A DNA stretch of 64,000 nt from Pseudomonas sp. B21-056 (GTDB lineage: Bacteria > Pseudomonadota > Gammaproteobacteria > Pseudomonadales > Pseudomonadaceae): the NCBI RefSeq assembly GCF_026016325.1, contig NZ_CP087203.1:5084001-5148000 (forward strand), in the 5' to 3' direction. Positions 7,794-17,554 of the stretch are shown here, piece by piece (position 1 is the stretch's first letter; every line of letters starts with the position of its first letter). A program made the translations under genes and the position numbers. The notes under the pieces were generated by a model that was not told the origin of the DNA, made no database searches, and saw only the letters and a program-made list of their open reading frames with translations.

Positions 7794-8723
7794 ATGTCGC
7801 CGCTCGACCACGCCCACGCCCCCCTGGACCCGCATCTGGAACAACAGCGCGCCGAACTGGCGTCGATCATCGACCGCAATACCCGCGAAGACGGCAGCTA
7901 CGCCACGGCCATCGGCTCATTGAATCTGTCTCGCTACAGCCAGCCCCATAACTTTGCACCGGTGCTCGCGCAACCGGCGCTGTGCATCATGGCCCAGGGC
8001 AGCAAACAGGTGCGCCTGGCGGACGAGCTGTTCAATTACGACCCACTCCATTACCTGGTGGTCTCGGTGTCGATGCCATTGAGCGGGTGCATCGCCGACG
8101 TTTCGCCCGAGCACCCGATCCTGGCCCTGCGCCTGGACATCGATCCGGCGGAAATCACCGCGCTGATCGCCGATGCCGGTCCGTTGGGCGTACCGACCCG
8201 CCCCGCCGGTCGCGGCCTGTATGTCGAACGCCTGGACACCTCGATGCTCGACGCGGTGCTGCGCCTGGTACGCCTGCTGAACCACCCCAAGGACATCGCC
8301 ATGCTCGCGCCCCTGGTGCGGCGGGAGATTTTGTACCGCTTGCTGCGCAGTCCCCAGGGCTACCGACTGTACGAAATCGCCATCGCCAACAGCCAGAGCC
8401 ATCGCATCGGCCAGGCGATCAAATGGCTCAACAGTCATTTCGAACAGCCGTTGCGCATCGACGAACTGGCTCGGGAAGTGAACCTCAGCGTCTCGACCCT
8501 GCATCACCGCTTCAAGGCCATGACCGCCATGAGCCCGCTGCAATACCAGAAGCAATTGCGCCTGCAGGAAGCCCGACGGTTGATGCTGGCCGAAGGGCTG
8601 GAAGCTTCGGCGGCAGGGTATCGGGTGGGTTATGAAAGCCCTTCACAGTTCAGCCGCGAGTACAGCCGGTTGTTCGGCGCGCCGCCGTTGCGGGATTTGG
8701 CGCGGTTGCGGTTGACGGTTTGA
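7794..8723 (+). CDS. AraC family transcriptional regulator with AraC_N domain
   Basis: 309-aa regulator. The N-terminal half (about 30-190) matches the AraC-type arabinose-binding-like N-domain (PALCIMAQGSKQVRLADELFNYDPLHYLVVSVSMPLSG). The C-terminus has the two helix-turn-helices (LRIDELAREVNLSVSTLHHRFK and an SPLQYQKQLRLQEARRLM / YRVGYESPSQFSREYSRLFG pair). The start at MSPLDHAHAP is chosen for GAGGA upstream. Regulators of this subgroup often control an adjacent oxidoreductase, here plausibly the divergent ABM-domain gene. The 325-base intergenic region contains TTGCACAATCCTGC and TTGCAACGATCCAGC, which could be related half sites, but this is weak. Confidence 0.88.
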   Translation: MSPLDHAHAPLDPHLEQQRAELASIIDRNTREDGSYATAIGSLNLSRYSQPHNFAPVLAQPALCIMAQGSKQVRLADELFNYDPLHYLVVSVSMPLSGCIADVSPEHPILALRLDIDPAEITALIADAGPLGVPTRPAGRGLYVERLDTSMLDAVLRLVRLLNHPKDIAMLAPLVRREILYRLLRSPQGYRLYEIAIANSQSHRIGQAIKWLNSHFEQPLRIDELAREVNLSVSTLHHRFKAMTAMSPLQYQKQLRLQEARRLMLAEGLEASAAGYRVGYESPSQFSREYSRLFGAPPLRDLARLRLTV

Positions 8724-8748
8724 CTGGACTTTTGGGTTGGCTGTACCG

Positions 8749-8823
8749 GCCCCATCGCGAGCAGGCTCGCTCCCACATTGGAACGCGTTCCCCCTGTGGG
8801 AGCGAGCCTGCTCGCGATGGGGC
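8749..8823. repeat. REP doublet, family A
   Basis: Compact inverted pair of the GTGGGAGCGAGCCTGCTCGC unit between the convergent AraC and decarboxylase genes. Confidence 0.9.
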
Positions 8824-8831
8824 CCACGCAT

Positions 8832-10472
8832 TCAAGCCATAGCCGCCATCCACCGGGCCTGATCGATTTCAATCAGCGTCGGCCCGGGACGCTCCCCGGC
8901 AGCCCGCAGCGCCACCTGCAATGCGTCTACACCGTCGACGGCTTCGGCGGCGCAGCCCAACGCCCTGGCGACGCCGATGAAGTCCGGGGTATAGATGTCC
9001 ACGCCGACCGGTTCGATGGCGCGGTTGACCATGTATTTCTTGATCTCTTCGTAGCCCTGGTTATTCCACAGCAGGACGATGACCGGCACACGCGCCTCCA
9101 CGGCGCTGGCCAGTTCCGGCAGGGTGAACTGCAAGCCGCCGTCACCGGTCAGGCACACCACCGGCGGGCGACCATGGCCCTGGCCCTTGCCGCCGAGCCA
9201 GGCGCCGATGGCCGCCGGGAGCGCGTAGCCGAGGGTGCCGTAGCCAGTGGACGAGTTGAACCAGCGCCGCGGCTGCTCCGGGTTAAATGTCAGGTTGCCG
9301 GTGTACACCGGTTGGGTGGAGTCGCCGACGAAGACCGCGTCAGGCAACGTCTGCAGCACACTGTCGAGAAAAACAGTCTGGGCGCGGGTCGCCGCGTCCC
9401 AACTGTCTTCCAGGTCGGCACGCAAGCGGCCGGCACGGGCAGCGCCCCACTCGCTGCAGCGCTCGGCCAAGGGTTGCCGGTTCAACTCATCGAGCAAGGC
9501 GTGGGTAGCAGTGCGAGCATCGGCGACCAGTGCCAGGCGCGGTGGATAGTTGCGCACGGTCTGGTCCGGATCGATGTCGACACGCAGCAGCGCACCGGGA
9601 ATCTCGAAACCGCCGGCAAAGGTGATGTCGTAGTCGGTTTCGGCCAGTTCGGTGCCGATAGCCAGCACCACATCCGCTTCAGCCACCAATGCGCGGGTGG
9701 CGACCAGGCTCTGGGTAGAGCCGATCAGCAAGGGATGACGGGACGGCAGCATGCCCTTGGCATTGATGGTCAACGCCACCGGTGCGCCAAGGCGTTCGGC
9801 CAGCTCGGTCAATTCGGCGGCGGCCTCAATGGCACCGCCACCGGCGAGGATCAGCGGCCGCCTGGCCGACGCCAGCATCGCCGTCATCTGTTTCACCGCA
9901 CTCGGCGCGGCGCCGGCGCGGTTGATGTTCACTGGCGTGCCGGCGAGCAACGCATCGGCGTCTTCGACCAGCACGTCCAGCGGGATTTCGATGTGCACCG
10001 GCCGTGGCCGTCCGGCCTGGAACACCGCGAACGCGCGGGCCAATACGCTGGGCAATTCCGCCGCAGACATCAGCGTGTGGGAAAACGCCGCGACCCCGCC
10101 CACCAGCGCAGCCTGGTTCGGCAACTCATGCAGCTTGCCGCGTCCGCCGCCCAACTGGCTGCGCGACTGCACGCTGGAGATCACCAGCATCGGGATCGAA
10201 TCAGCGTAGGCCTGGCCCATGGCGGTGGTGATGTTGGTCATGCCGGGGCCGGTGATGATGAAACACACGCCGGGCTTGCCGCTGACGCGAGCGTAACCGT
10301 CGGCCATGAAGCCTGCGCCTTGTTCATGACGCGGCGTCACATGGCGCATGCTTGAACGGGCCAGCCCGCGATACAGCTCCACGGTGTGCACGCCGGGAAT
10401 GCCGAACACCTGCTCGACGCCGTAGCCTTCGAGTAACTTGACCAATACTTCGCCGCACGTTGCCATTGCCAC
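8832..10472 (-). CDS. aruI: thiamine-diphosphate decarboxylase, probable 5-guanidino-2-oxopentanoate decarboxylase (AruI-like)
   Basis: 546-aa ThDP-dependent enzyme with the acetolactate-synthase fold. The N-terminal Pyr domain has the catalytic Glu in RHEQGAGFMADGYAR, the middle domain binds nucleotide or is structural, and the C-terminal PP domain has GDGGLQFTLPELASAV...NNQGY (the GDG-NN Mg-ThDP motif). The family resemblance is closest to AruI, which decarboxylates 5-guanidino-2-oxopentanoate in the arginine transaminase pathway. No aruH transaminase is adjacent, so the pathway link rests on resemblance alone; a generic acetolactate-synthase-like decarboxylase is the alternative. Two ATGs are close together (MAMAT), either usable. 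It diverges from a LysR regulator. Confidence 0.75.
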   Translation of the reverse strand: MAMATCGEVLVKLLEGYGVEQVFGIPGVHTVELYRGLARSSMRHVTPRHEQGAGFMADGYARVSGKPGVCFIITGPGMTNITTAMGQAYADSIPMLVISSVQSRSQLGGGRGKLHELPNQAALVGGVAAFSHTLMSAAELPSVLARAFAVFQAGRPRPVHIEIPLDVLVEDADALLAGTPVNINRAGAAPSAVKQMTAMLASARRPLILAGGGAIEAAAELTELAERLGAPVALTINAKGMLPSRHPLLIGSTQSLVATRALVAEADVVLAIGTELAETDYDITFAGGFEIPGALLRVDIDPDQTVRNYPPRLALVADARTATHALLDELNRQPLAERCSEWGAARAGRLRADLEDSWDAATRAQTVFLDSVLQTLPDAVFVGDSTQPVYTGNLTFNPEQPRRWFNSSTGYGTLGYALPAAIGAWLGGKGQGHGRPPVVCLTGDGGLQFTLPELASAVEARVPVIVLLWNNQGYEEIKKYMVNRAIEPVGVDIYTPDFIGVARALGCAAEAVDGVDALQVALRAAGERPGPTLIEIDQARWMAAMA

Positions 10473-10581
10473 TGCCCTTATTTCCTGTCTGGGAATGGCT
10501 TCATTGAACGGTCAGGCCATAGCGGCAACAATGGATAAAAAGTCATACTAGCCATGTCCTCACGTCATGGCTTGGATCCAC

Positions 10582-11463
10582 ATGAAACGACTTCCTCCGC
10601 TTCCGACGCTGCACACGTTTCTGATCACGGCCCAGTGTTGCAACTTCACCCGGGCCGCCGAACAGCTGCACATCACCCAGGGCGCAGTGAGTCGACAGAT
10701 CGCCGGACTGGAGGATCATCTGGGCTACGCGCTGTTCCAGCGCCAGGCCCGTGGACTGAGCCTGACGCCTGAAGGGGCGGCGTGGTTGCCACGGGTGCAG
10801 CAGGTGTTCAGCCTGATCAGCGACGCGGTGGAACAGATCGGCGAGAAGCGCCAGAGCCTGCAACTCAAGGCGCCGACCTGCGTGATGCGCTGGTTGCTGC
10901 CGCGCTTGCTGCAATGGCAGAAGGAACGACCGGACGTGCCGGTGGAGTTGACCACCACGGTCAGGCATGGCGTGAACTTCCAGCGCGAAGCCTTCGATGC
11001 GGCCGTGGTCTATGGCCCTCCACCCGACACCTCATTGGCGTGCCTGCATCTGTTCGATGAACAACTGACGCCGGTCTGCTCCCGCCCGGTGCTGGACGGC
11101 CCCGTGCCGCTGCGTGAACCCGCCGACCTGCAACAACACCTGCTGCTGCACCCCACTCGCGATGAACGCGACTGGACGGCCTGGCTGGATGCCGCCGAGG
11201 TGCAGTTGAGCAACGTCAGCAAGGGTCAGCATTTCGAAACCCTGGATCTGGCGATGTCCATGGCCTCCCAGGGTACGGGCGTGGCAATAGGCGACTGGTC
11301 GCTGATTGGCGATGACCTGAGCGCCGGTCGGCTGGTGATGCCGTTCGAGCTGAAGGTCAGGACCGGGTTGGGTTATCACCTGGTGTTCCCGCGCAAGGCC
11401 CAGGCGTCGGGGCCGTTGCAGGAATTGATGGGGTGGCTGGTGGAGCAGGCCCGGGCGCGGTAA
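10582..11463 (+). CDS. LysR family transcriptional regulator (GcvA-like)
   Basis: 293-aa LysR regulator. The N-terminal winged helix (LPPLPTLHTFLITAQCCNFT, then RAAEQLHITQGAVSRQIAGL) is followed by a linker helix and a LysR substrate-binding domain of the GcvA/AmpR subgroup (CVMRWLLPRLLQWQKERPDV, AAVVYGPPPDTSLACLHLF). An in-frame ATG at 10567 would add five residues. The start codon lies about 110 bases from the divergent ThDP decarboxylase gene, whose likely regulator this is. The ligand cannot be told from sequence. Confidence 0.88.
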   Translation: MKRLPPLPTLHTFLITAQCCNFTRAAEQLHITQGAVSRQIAGLEDHLGYALFQRQARGLSLTPEGAAWLPRVQQVFSLISDAVEQIGEKRQSLQLKAPTCVMRWLLPRLLQWQKERPDVPVELTTTVRHGVNFQREAFDAAVVYGPPPDTSLACLHLFDEQLTPVCSRPVLDGPVPLREPADLQQHLLLHPTRDERDWTAWLDAAEVQLSNVSKGQHFETLDLAMSMASQGTGVAIGDWSLIGDDLSAGRLVMPFELKVRTGLGYHLVFPRKAQASGPLQELMGWLVEQARAR

Positions 11464-11466
11464 TTG

Positions 11467-11599
11467 CTGTGGCGAGGGGATTTATCCCCGCTGGGCTGCG
11501 CAGCAGTCCTGAAGCAGGCTACTCGGTGCATCAGACGGATTGAGTTGACTGTTTTGGGGCTGCTGCGCAACCCAGCGGGGATAAATCCCCTCGCCACAA
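11467..11599. repeat. REP-like inverted pair, family B
   Basis: Two inverted copies of the unit TGTGGCGAGGGGATTTATCC followed by CCGCTGGGCTGCGCAGCAG, separated by about 60 bases. The same family is seen at 12767, 28293, 54569, 57319 and 58149. Confidence 0.85.
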
Positions 11600-11629
11600 A
11601 AGGATCTGCGCCGGTTTTCAGGTGTTTTG

Positions 11630-12649
11630 TCAGAGCAAATTCGGCCCCTGCGCCGGTTCGACCTGCGCCCAGTGCGAGGTGTCTTCGCGGTGCTGTTGCA
11701 AATAGGGCAACACCGCCCCCAGCAACGGTTCCTTGAATGCCTCCTGGAAACGATGGGCCAGGCCCGGAATCAGTTTCAACTGGCTGCCGTGGATATGCGC
11801 CGCCAGATGGACGCCGTGCATCACCGGCAACAACGGGTCGGCGGTGCCATGGACCACCAGGGTCGGCACCTGCAATTGATTGAGCAGTTCGACCCGGCTC
11901 GGCTCGGCCATGATCGCCATGATCTGGCGTTTCACACCTTCGGGGTTGAACGCACGGTCATAGGCGAGCGCAGCCTGATGCAGCAGCGCCTGGCGGTCAT
12001 CGATCACCATTGGGCTGCCCAAGGCAGCCAACAGGTCGGCCTGCTGCTCCAGCGCCACCTCGCGATTCGGCGCACTGCGCCGGGACAGCAAGCGCACCAG
12101 CGTTTCGCTGGGTGCCGGCAGGCCGGCGGCACTGGAGCTGGTCATGATCAGGGTCAGGCTTTCGACCCGCTGCGGCGCCATGGCGGCCATGTGCTGGGCA
12201 ATCATGCCGCCCATGCTCGCCCCCAGCAGGTGAAAGTTCTGCACGTGCAACGCATCCATCAGCCCCAGGCCGTCATTGGCCATGTCGGTCAGGGTATAAG
12301 GCGCGTCCACCGGCAAACCCAGCTTGTAGCGAAGCGCTTCGAAGGTCAGGTTGGCGCTGCCCGGCGCCTGGCGCCAGGTGGACAAGCCCACGTCCCGGTT
12401 GTCGTAGCGGATCACCCGGAAGCCCTGCTCGCACAGGGCAACCACCACTTCATCCGGCCAATGGATCAATTGCCCGCCCAGCCCCATCACCAGCAACAAC
12501 GCCGGATCGGAGGCACGGCCGATGCTCTGGTACGCCAGGCTGACCTGGTCCAGGTCGACCCGTTGGGTCGGGACATTGACATCACAACGAGACGCCGCAA
12601 TCGACGGCAGGCCGAACAACAGCACGGCCAGGAAAATAAACACACGCAT
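11630..12649 (-). CDS. secreted alpha/beta hydrolase
   Basis: 339-aa hydrolase with a signal peptide ([20 protein letters not shown]). Canonical alpha/beta fold: oxyanion region [15 protein letters not shown], nucleophile elbow GASMGG (Ser), acid in [10 protein letters not shown] and His in [10 protein letters not shown]. Substrate class unknown (esterase or peptidase-like). Single gene between two family-B REP pairs; it reads toward the LysR gene end (convergent). No good ribosome-binding site is visible, but the signal peptide fixes the start. Confidence 0.85.
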   Translation of the reverse strand: MRVFIFLAVLLFGLPSIAASRCDVNVPTQRVDLDQVSLAYQSIGRASDPALLLVMGLGGQLIHWPDEVVVALCEQGFRVIRYDNRDVGLSTWRQAPGSANLTFEALRYKLGLPVDAPYTLTDMANDGLGLMDALHVQNFHLLGASMGGMIAQHMAAMAPQRVESLTLIMTSSSAAGLPAPSETLVRLLSRRSAPNREVALEQQADLLAALGSPMVIDDRQALLHQAALAYDRAFNPEGVKRQIMAIMAEPSRVELLNQLQVPTLVVHGTADPLLPVMHGVHLAAHIHGSQLKLIPGLAHRFQEAFKEPLLGAVLPYLQQHREDTSHWAQVEPAQGPNLL

Positions 12650-12766
12650 GAAGAAACACCAAAACGCAGAACCCCAGTAGAGCGCGAGTCTGATGAAGTT
12701 TGTTCAAGCGCGCTGCCACAGTTGCGTGACAGTTTGATGAAGATTGCCGAAAGGCCAGACACTACC

Positions 12767-12915
12767 CCTGTGGCGAGGGGATTTATCCCCGCTGGGCTGC
12801 GCAGCAGCCCCACCAACTGCAACTCGGTGTGTCCGGCAAATTGAGTTGGCGGTAATGGGGCTGCTTCGCAGCCCAACGGGGCGGTGCGACGTTTCGCTAA
12901 ATCCCCTCGCCACAA
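12767..12915. repeat. REP-like inverted pair, family B (with GCGGTGCGACGTTTCGCTA variant)
   Basis: Inverted family-B units. The right-hand copy contains a short insertion, GCGGTGCGACGTTTCGCTA, in place of the TAAATCC core; this is the same variant seen at 57319 and 58149. Confidence 0.85.
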
Positions 12916-12945
12916 AGTGTTCACCTACCAAGTATCGGAAACCAT

Positions 12946-15258
12946 TCAGGCCAACTGCCCACGCAACTGCCGCGCCGCCGCCACCATGTTCACCAGCGCC
13001 GCTTCGGTTTCCGGCCACGCCCGGGTTTTCAGGCCGCAGTCGGGGTTGACCCACAGGTGCCCGGCGGGAATCCGCTTCACGGCCTTGCTCATCAAGCCGA
13101 CCATCTCAGCGGTGTCCGGCACCCGTGGCGAGTGGATGTCGTAGACGCCCGGGCCGATATCGTTCGGGTAGTCGAACGCTTCGAAAGCCTCCAGCAATTC
13201 CATGTCCGAGCGCGAGGTTTCAATGGTGATGACGTCGGCGTCCATGGCGGCGATGGCCTGGATCACGTCATTGAATTCGCTGTAGCACATGTGGGTATGG
13301 ATCTGGGTTTCGTCGCGCACACCCGATGCGCTCAAGCGGAAGGCTTCTACCGCCCAGTCGAGGTATTCCTGCCATTGGCCGCGCCGCAACGGCAGGCCCT
13401 CGCGGAACGCAGCCTCGTCGATCTGCACGATGCTGATCCCGGCTGCTTCCAGGTCCACCACTTCGTCACGCAGGGCCAGGGCCAGTTGCTGAGCCTGGAC
13501 CCGACGCGGCACGTCTTCGCGGGGGAACGACCACATCAGCATGGTCACGGGGCCGGTGAGCATGCCCTTCATGACCTTGTCGGTCAGGCTCTGCGCGTAG
13601 CGGATCCAGTCGACGGTCATGGCTTTCGGCCGGCTGATGTCGCCGAAGATGATCGCCGGTTTCACACAACGCGAACCGTAGCTCTGCACCCAACCGAAAC
13701 GGCTGAAGGCGTAGCCGTCCAGTTGCTCGGCGAAGTATTCCACCATGTCGTTGCGTTCGGCTTCGCCATGGACCAGCACATCCAGGCCGAGGCGTTCCTG
13801 GATCTGCACGGCGTGGCGAATTTCAGTGTGCATGGCGTCCTGGTAGTCGTTGGCCGACAGCTTGCCCTGCTTGTAGGCCTGACGCGCCAGGCGAATCGCC
13901 GGGGTTTGCGGGAAAGAGCCGATGGTCGTCGTCGGGAAGGCCGGCAATTTCAGGCGTGCTCGCTGTTGTTCGATGCGCTGGGCAAACGCCGAACGGCGCT
14001 GGCTGTCCTGCGGCTTGATGGCCGCTAGACGAGCCTGGACCTCGGGCTTGTGAATGCGCGTCGACGCGGCGCGGCTCGCCTGCACCTCACGACTGACGGC
14101 CAACGCCTGTTGTACGGCGGGAGCTTGCGGATCGTTCAGCGCATCGCGCAACACCGCCACTTCACCGCACTTCTGCACCGCGAAGGCCAGCCAGCTCTTG
14201 AGCTCGGGGTCGAGCCGGTCTTCCCGTTCCAGGTCCACCGGGCTGTGGAGCAACGAGCACGACGTGCTGACCCAGAGGTTGTCGCCAAAGCGCTCCTGGG
14301 CCGGCTGCAACTGCGCCAGTGCCTGCTCCAGTTCGCAGCGCCAGACGTTACGGCCATTGACCAGGCCCACCGAGAGAATCTTGTAGGTCGGCAGGCGGTC
14401 CAGCACTTGGCCCAATTGCTCCGGCGCACGCACCGCGTCGATGTGCAAGCCGTCCACCGGCAGGCTCACAGCCAGGCCGAGGTTGTCGTCCAGGCCACTG
14501 AAATAAGTCGCCACGAGTTTTTTCAGCGGCGAATACTGGAGGATGTGGTAGGCCCGCTCGAAGGCACTTCTCCACGCCACGGGCAAGTCCAGGGTGAGGA
14601 TCGGCTCGTCGATCTGTACCCACTCCACGCCTTGGGCCTTCAGGCGATTGAGGATTTCACCGTAGACCGGCAGCAGGCGCTCCAGCAGGTCGAGCTTGTC
14701 GAAATCCTGACCCTTGGCCTTGCCCAGCCACAGATAAGTCAGCGGGCCGATGATCACCGGTTTGACCCGATGCCCCAGGGCATGGGCTTCGTCCACTTCC
14801 TCGAACAGTTGCTCCCAGCTCAGGGCGAAGGTCTGGTCGACGGAAAACTCCGGGACCAGGTAGTGGTAGTTGGTGTCGAACCACTTGGTCAGTTCCTGGG
14901 CATGTTGCGTCTGGCCGTGGTCGACATCGCAGCAGCTCGGGGTGGCGCCACGGGCCATGGCGAACAGGGTGTCGAGGGTCGGCCGGCCCTGCGGGTTCAG
15001 CGTGCTGCGGAATCGCTCCGGAACCGCGCCCAGGGTCAGGGTGTGGCCAAGCACCTGGTCGTACCAGGCGAAATCCCCCACCGGCAGCAGGTCGATCCCG
15101 GCGTCTTTCTGCAATTGCCAGTGACGGGCCCGCAGTTCACGACCGACGGTCTGCAGCGCGGTCGGCGCCAGATCGCCCTTCCAGTAGGCTTCAAGGGCTT
15201 TTTTCAGTTCGCGGTCGGCGCCGATGCGGGGAAAACCGAGGGTGTGGGCCAGGGCCAT
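12946..15258 (-). CDS. metE: 5-methyltetrahydropteroyltriglutamate-homocysteine methyltransferase (cobalamin-independent methionine synthase)
   Basis: 770-aa enzyme catalysing the last step of methionine synthesis, moving a methyl group from methyl-THF-polyglutamate to homocysteine. It has the full two-barrel layout: the N-terminal barrel starting [20 protein letters not shown], and the C-terminal catalytic barrel with [12 protein letters not shown], the zinc ligands in [12 protein letters not shown] (His and Cys), a Glu in [11 protein letters not shown] and Cys in [11 protein letters not shown]. The start at 15258 has a perfect AGGAGG ribosome-binding site; the frame is open upstream but not coding. 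It is divergent from metR with a candidate MetR site between. Confidence 0.97.
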   Translation of the reverse strand: MALAHTLGFPRIGADRELKKALEAYWKGDLAPTALQTVGRELRARHWQLQKDAGIDLLPVGDFAWYDQVLGHTLTLGAVPERFRSTLNPQGRPTLDTLFAMARGATPSCCDVDHGQTQHAQELTKWFDTNYHYLVPEFSVDQTFALSWEQLFEEVDEAHALGHRVKPVIIGPLTYLWLGKAKGQDFDKLDLLERLLPVYGEILNRLKAQGVEWVQIDEPILTLDLPVAWRSAFERAYHILQYSPLKKLVATYFSGLDDNLGLAVSLPVDGLHIDAVRAPEQLGQVLDRLPTYKILSVGLVNGRNVWRCELEQALAQLQPAQERFGDNLWVSTSCSLLHSPVDLEREDRLDPELKSWLAFAVQKCGEVAVLRDALNDPQAPAVQQALAVSREVQASRAASTRIHKPEVQARLAAIKPQDSQRRSAFAQRIEQQRARLKLPAFPTTTIGSFPQTPAIRLARQAYKQGKLSANDYQDAMHTEIRHAVQIQERLGLDVLVHGEAERNDMVEYFAEQLDGYAFSRFGWVQSYGSRCVKPAIIFGDISRPKAMTVDWIRYAQSLTDKVMKGMLTGPVTMLMWSFPREDVPRRVQAQQLALALRDEVVDLEAAGISIVQIDEAAFREGLPLRRGQWQEYLDWAVEAFRLSASGVRDETQIHTHMCYSEFNDVIQAIAAMDADVITIETSRSDMELLEAFEAFDYPNDIGPGVYDIHSPRVPDTAEMVGLMSKAVKRIPAGHLWVNPDCGLKTRAWPETEAALVNMVAAARQLRGQLA

Positions 15259-15310
15259 GGTAAGAGTCCTCCTGTAAAAGATGACGCCATTGTCGACAGC
15301 CGACCTTGCA

Positions 15311-15323
15311 TGAGACAAACTCA
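15311..15323. promoter_or_regulatory. candidate MetR binding site
   Basis: TGAGACAAACTCA, a 4-5-4 inverted repeat that resembles the enterobacterial MetR consensus TGAA-N5-TTCA, placed in the 109-base gap between the divergent metE and metR starts. Confidence 0.45.
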
Positions 15324-15367
15324 ACCTTTTCGTGTTGATCACAAGTTTTATTCATGGAGCCATTCCG

Positions 15368-16285
15368 GTGCTTGAACTCCGCCACCTCAAGACTCTGCAC
15401 GCGCTGCGCGAAGCCGACAGCCTGGTAGAAGCCGCCGAACGCCTGCACCTGACCCAGTCCGCGCTCTCCCACCAGTTCAAGGAGCTGGAGGAACGCCTGG
15501 GCATGCCGTTGTTCGTGCGCAAGACCAAACCGGTACGCTTCACCAGCGCCGGCCTGCGCCTGTTGCAACTGGCCGATGCCACCCTGCCGTTGCTGCGCAG
15601 CGCCGAGCGGGACATTGCACGGCTAGCCGGTGGTACCGCCGGGCGCTTGCATATGGCGATCGAATGCCACAGTTGTTTCCAATGGCTGATGCCGACCATC
15701 GACCAGTTCCGCGATGCCTGGCCGGAAGTCGAACTGGACCTGGCCTCGGGTTTCGCCTTCGCCCCGCTGCCGGCTTTGGCCCGTGGCGACCTGGATCTGG
15801 TGGTGACCTCCGATCCTCTGGAACTGGCGGGCATCACCTATGTGCCGCTGTTCACCTACGAAGCAATGCTCGCCGTGGCCAACCAGCATCGGCTGGCGGG
15901 CAAACCGTACATCGTGCCCGAAGACCTGCTCAGCGAAACCCTGATCACCTACCCGGTGGAACGGGATCGGCTGGACATCTTCACCCGCTTCCTGGAACCG
16001 GCCGACATCGAACCGGCCCAGGTCCGCACGTCCGAACTGACGGTGATGATGATGCAACTGGTCGCCAGCGGCCGTGGCGTCTGCGGCATGCCTCATTGGG
16101 CCCTGCATGAATACAGCTCACGGGGTTACGTGAAGGCCAAGCGACTGGGGGAGAAAGGTCTGTTTGCCACGTTGTACGCAGCGGTTCGCACCGACATGCT
16201 AGACGCCCCCTACATGCGCGACTTCCTGCTGACGGCCAAGGACACCTCGTTCTCCACGCTGGATGGGGTCAGTGCCGTGCGCTGA
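15368..16285 (+). CDS. metR: LysR family activator of methionine synthesis
   Basis: 305-aa LysR regulator, the usual MetR length, starting at GTG (VLELRHLKTLHALREADSLV). The helix-turn-helix is ADSLVEAAERLHLTQSALSH, and the effector domain includes MAIECHSCFQWLMPTIDQFR and the SELTVMMMQLVASGRGVCGMP segment typical of MetR, which senses homocysteine. Divergent arrangement with metE is the classical metE-metR organisation. In-frame upstream ATGs (15332) would add about 12 non-conserved residues. Confidence 0.93.
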   Translation: MLELRHLKTLHALREADSLVEAAERLHLTQSALSHQFKELEERLGMPLFVRKTKPVRFTSAGLRLLQLADATLPLLRSAERDIARLAGGTAGRLHMAIECHSCFQWLMPTIDQFRDAWPEVELDLASGFAFAPLPALARGDLDLVVTSDPLELAGITYVPLFTYEAMLAVANQHRLAGKPYIVPEDLLSETLITYPVERDRLDIFTRFLEPADIEPAQVRTSELTVMMMQLVASGRGVCGMPHWALHEYSSRGYVKAKRLGEKGLFATLYAAVRTDMLDAPYMRDFLLTAKDTSFSTLDGVSAVR

Positions 16286-16287
16286 CT

Positions 16288-16410
16288 GTAGGAGCTGTCG
16301 AGCGAAGCGAGGCTGCGATCTTTCCCCTGCCAATTGAATCGACAGCGAACACTTAGCGATCAAATCAAGATCAAAAGATCGCAGCCTCGCTTCGCTCGAC
16401 AGCTCCTACG
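16288..16410. repeat. REP-like inverted pair, family C
   Basis: Inverted copies of GTAGGAGCTGTCGAGCGAAG with CGAGGCTGCGATCTTT, separated by about 50 bases, filling the space between convergent metR and the GNAT gene. Same family at 28188 and 48765. Confidence 0.88.
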
Positions 16411-16413
16411 CTC

Positions 16414-16914
16414 CTACGGGAGCTCGCGCCACATGTGGATCTTGTCGAAATACTCGTCGTCCACCCGTATCGCCATCGGCTCCAGGCCGTAGAGTACGAA
16501 GCCGCAACGTTGATAGAGCTTGAGCGCCGGGTCGTTGCCCGCGGTGACGGTCAGTTGCACCAGGCGCAGGAAGCTGTGGCGACGGGCTTCATCGAGCGCG
16601 GCCTCCAGCAGTTGCTGGCCGAGCCCACGGTGACGATGGGCCTCGACGACGTACATGCCGAACAGCGTCGCCTTGTGCCGGGCTTTCTGCCGGGGTTCCA
16701 GGGCCAGGCCGACGATACCGGCCAGTTCATCCTCGACAAACGCCCCCAGCACCACATCGAGCCGCCCGGTCAGGCGCGATTCCCACCAGTTCATCGGCAT
16801 CGCCGCCCGCTCGCTGACGCTGGAGGTGAAGGCCTGCGGATGCAATTCATAAGCCTGGAGCATCAGCTCACGATAGGCCTGGGCATCGCCGGCCCGCAGC
16901 CGTCGGATGCTCAC
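16414..16914 (-). CDS. GNAT family N-acetyltransferase
   Basis: 166-aa acetyl-CoA-dependent acyltransferase. The GNAT core is visible: N-terminal SIRRLRAGDAQAYRELMLQA, strand 4 (LAGIVGLALEP), the pyrophosphate-binding loop in HRHRGLGQQLLEAAL (Q/R-x-x-G-x-G/A), and strand 6 LVQLTVTAGNDPALKLYQRCGFVLYG. Substrate unknown. Its ATG overlaps the stop of the upstream LysE-type gene by 4 bases (ATGA), so it belongs to the LysE/NUDIX transcription unit. Confidence 0.85.
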   Translation of the reverse strand: MSIRRLRAGDAQAYRELMLQAYELHPQAFTSSVSERAAMPMNWWESRLTGRLDVVLGAFVEDELAGIVGLALEPRQKARHKATLFGMYVVEAHRHRGLGQQLLEAALDEARRHSFLRLVQLTVTAGNDPALKLYQRCGFVLYGLEPMAIRVDDEYFDKIHMWRELP

Positions 16915-17549
16915 GCGGCCCGCCGTTGCTCAAGCATCAGCCGCAACGCCAGCGCGCCCAGCACAAAACCCATGAAATAGCGCTGCACCGCCAGCCAGGT
17001 CGGGTTGTGCACGAACCACGAGGCAATGCCCGCCGCGAACAGGGCGATCAGCAGATTGACGCTGAAACTGACGCTGATCTGGGTCAGCCCCAGGATCAGG
17101 CTCTGGGTGAACAGCGAGCCATGTTCCGGGCTGATGAACTGGGGAAATACCGACAGGTAGAACACCGCGATCTTCGGATTCAGGGCACTGGTGAGAAAGC
17201 CCATGGTGATCAGCTTGCGGGTCGAATCCGCAGGCAACTGCTGTGCCTGGAACGGCGAACGCGCGCCGGGCTTCACCGCTTGCCAGGCCAGCCACAACAG
17301 GTACAGCGCACCGGCCCATTTCAGGACTTCATAGGCCATGGGCACGGCCAGGAACACCGCCGTCAACCCCACCGCCGCCGCGAACACGTGCACGAAGAAC
17401 CCCGCCACCACCCCCAGCAAAGAGGTGACCCCGGCCTTACGGCCCTGGCAGATCGAACGGGAAATCAGGTAGATCATGTTCGGGCCGGGCGTGAGCACCA
17501 TCAGCAACGCGGCGGCGGCAAAAACCAGCAGGTCCGGCAAGGGAATCAT
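16911..17549 (-). CDS. LysE/RhtB family amino-acid exporter
   Basis: 212-aa inner-membrane exporter with about six helices. Family signature near the N-terminus: LLMVLTPGPNMIYLISRSICQGRKAGVTS, and later MGFLTSALNPKIAVFYLSVFPQFI. Such proteins export amino acids such as homoserine, threonine or lysine; substrate not predictable. The start at MIPLPDLLVF is chosen; an alternative ATG three codons upstream overlaps the NUDIX stop codon region. It is in the middle of a three-gene unit with NUDIX and GNAT genes. Confidence 0.88.
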   Translation of the reverse strand: MIPLPDLLVFAAAALLMVLTPGPNMIYLISRSICQGRKAGVTSLLGVVAGFFVHVFAAAVGLTAVFLAVPMAYEVLKWAGALYLLWLAWQAVKPGARSPFQAQQLPADSTRKLITMGFLTSALNPKIAVFYLSVFPQFISPEHGSLFTQSLILGLTQISVSFSVNLLIALFAAGIASWFVHNPTWLAVQRYFMGFVLGALALRLMLEQRRAA

Positions 17550-17554
17550 GAGGG

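Noticed and set aside
8778..10355. 525-codon plus-strand frame opposite the ThDP decarboxylase
   Set aside because: Shadow of the real gene: the opposite strand has all ThDP motifs and a normal start.
8832..10472. Biosynthetic acetolactate synthase (ilvB/ilvI)
   Set aside because: No small regulatory subunit gene is adjacent, and the overall sequence looks closer to AruI-type decarboxylases; kept as an alternative only.
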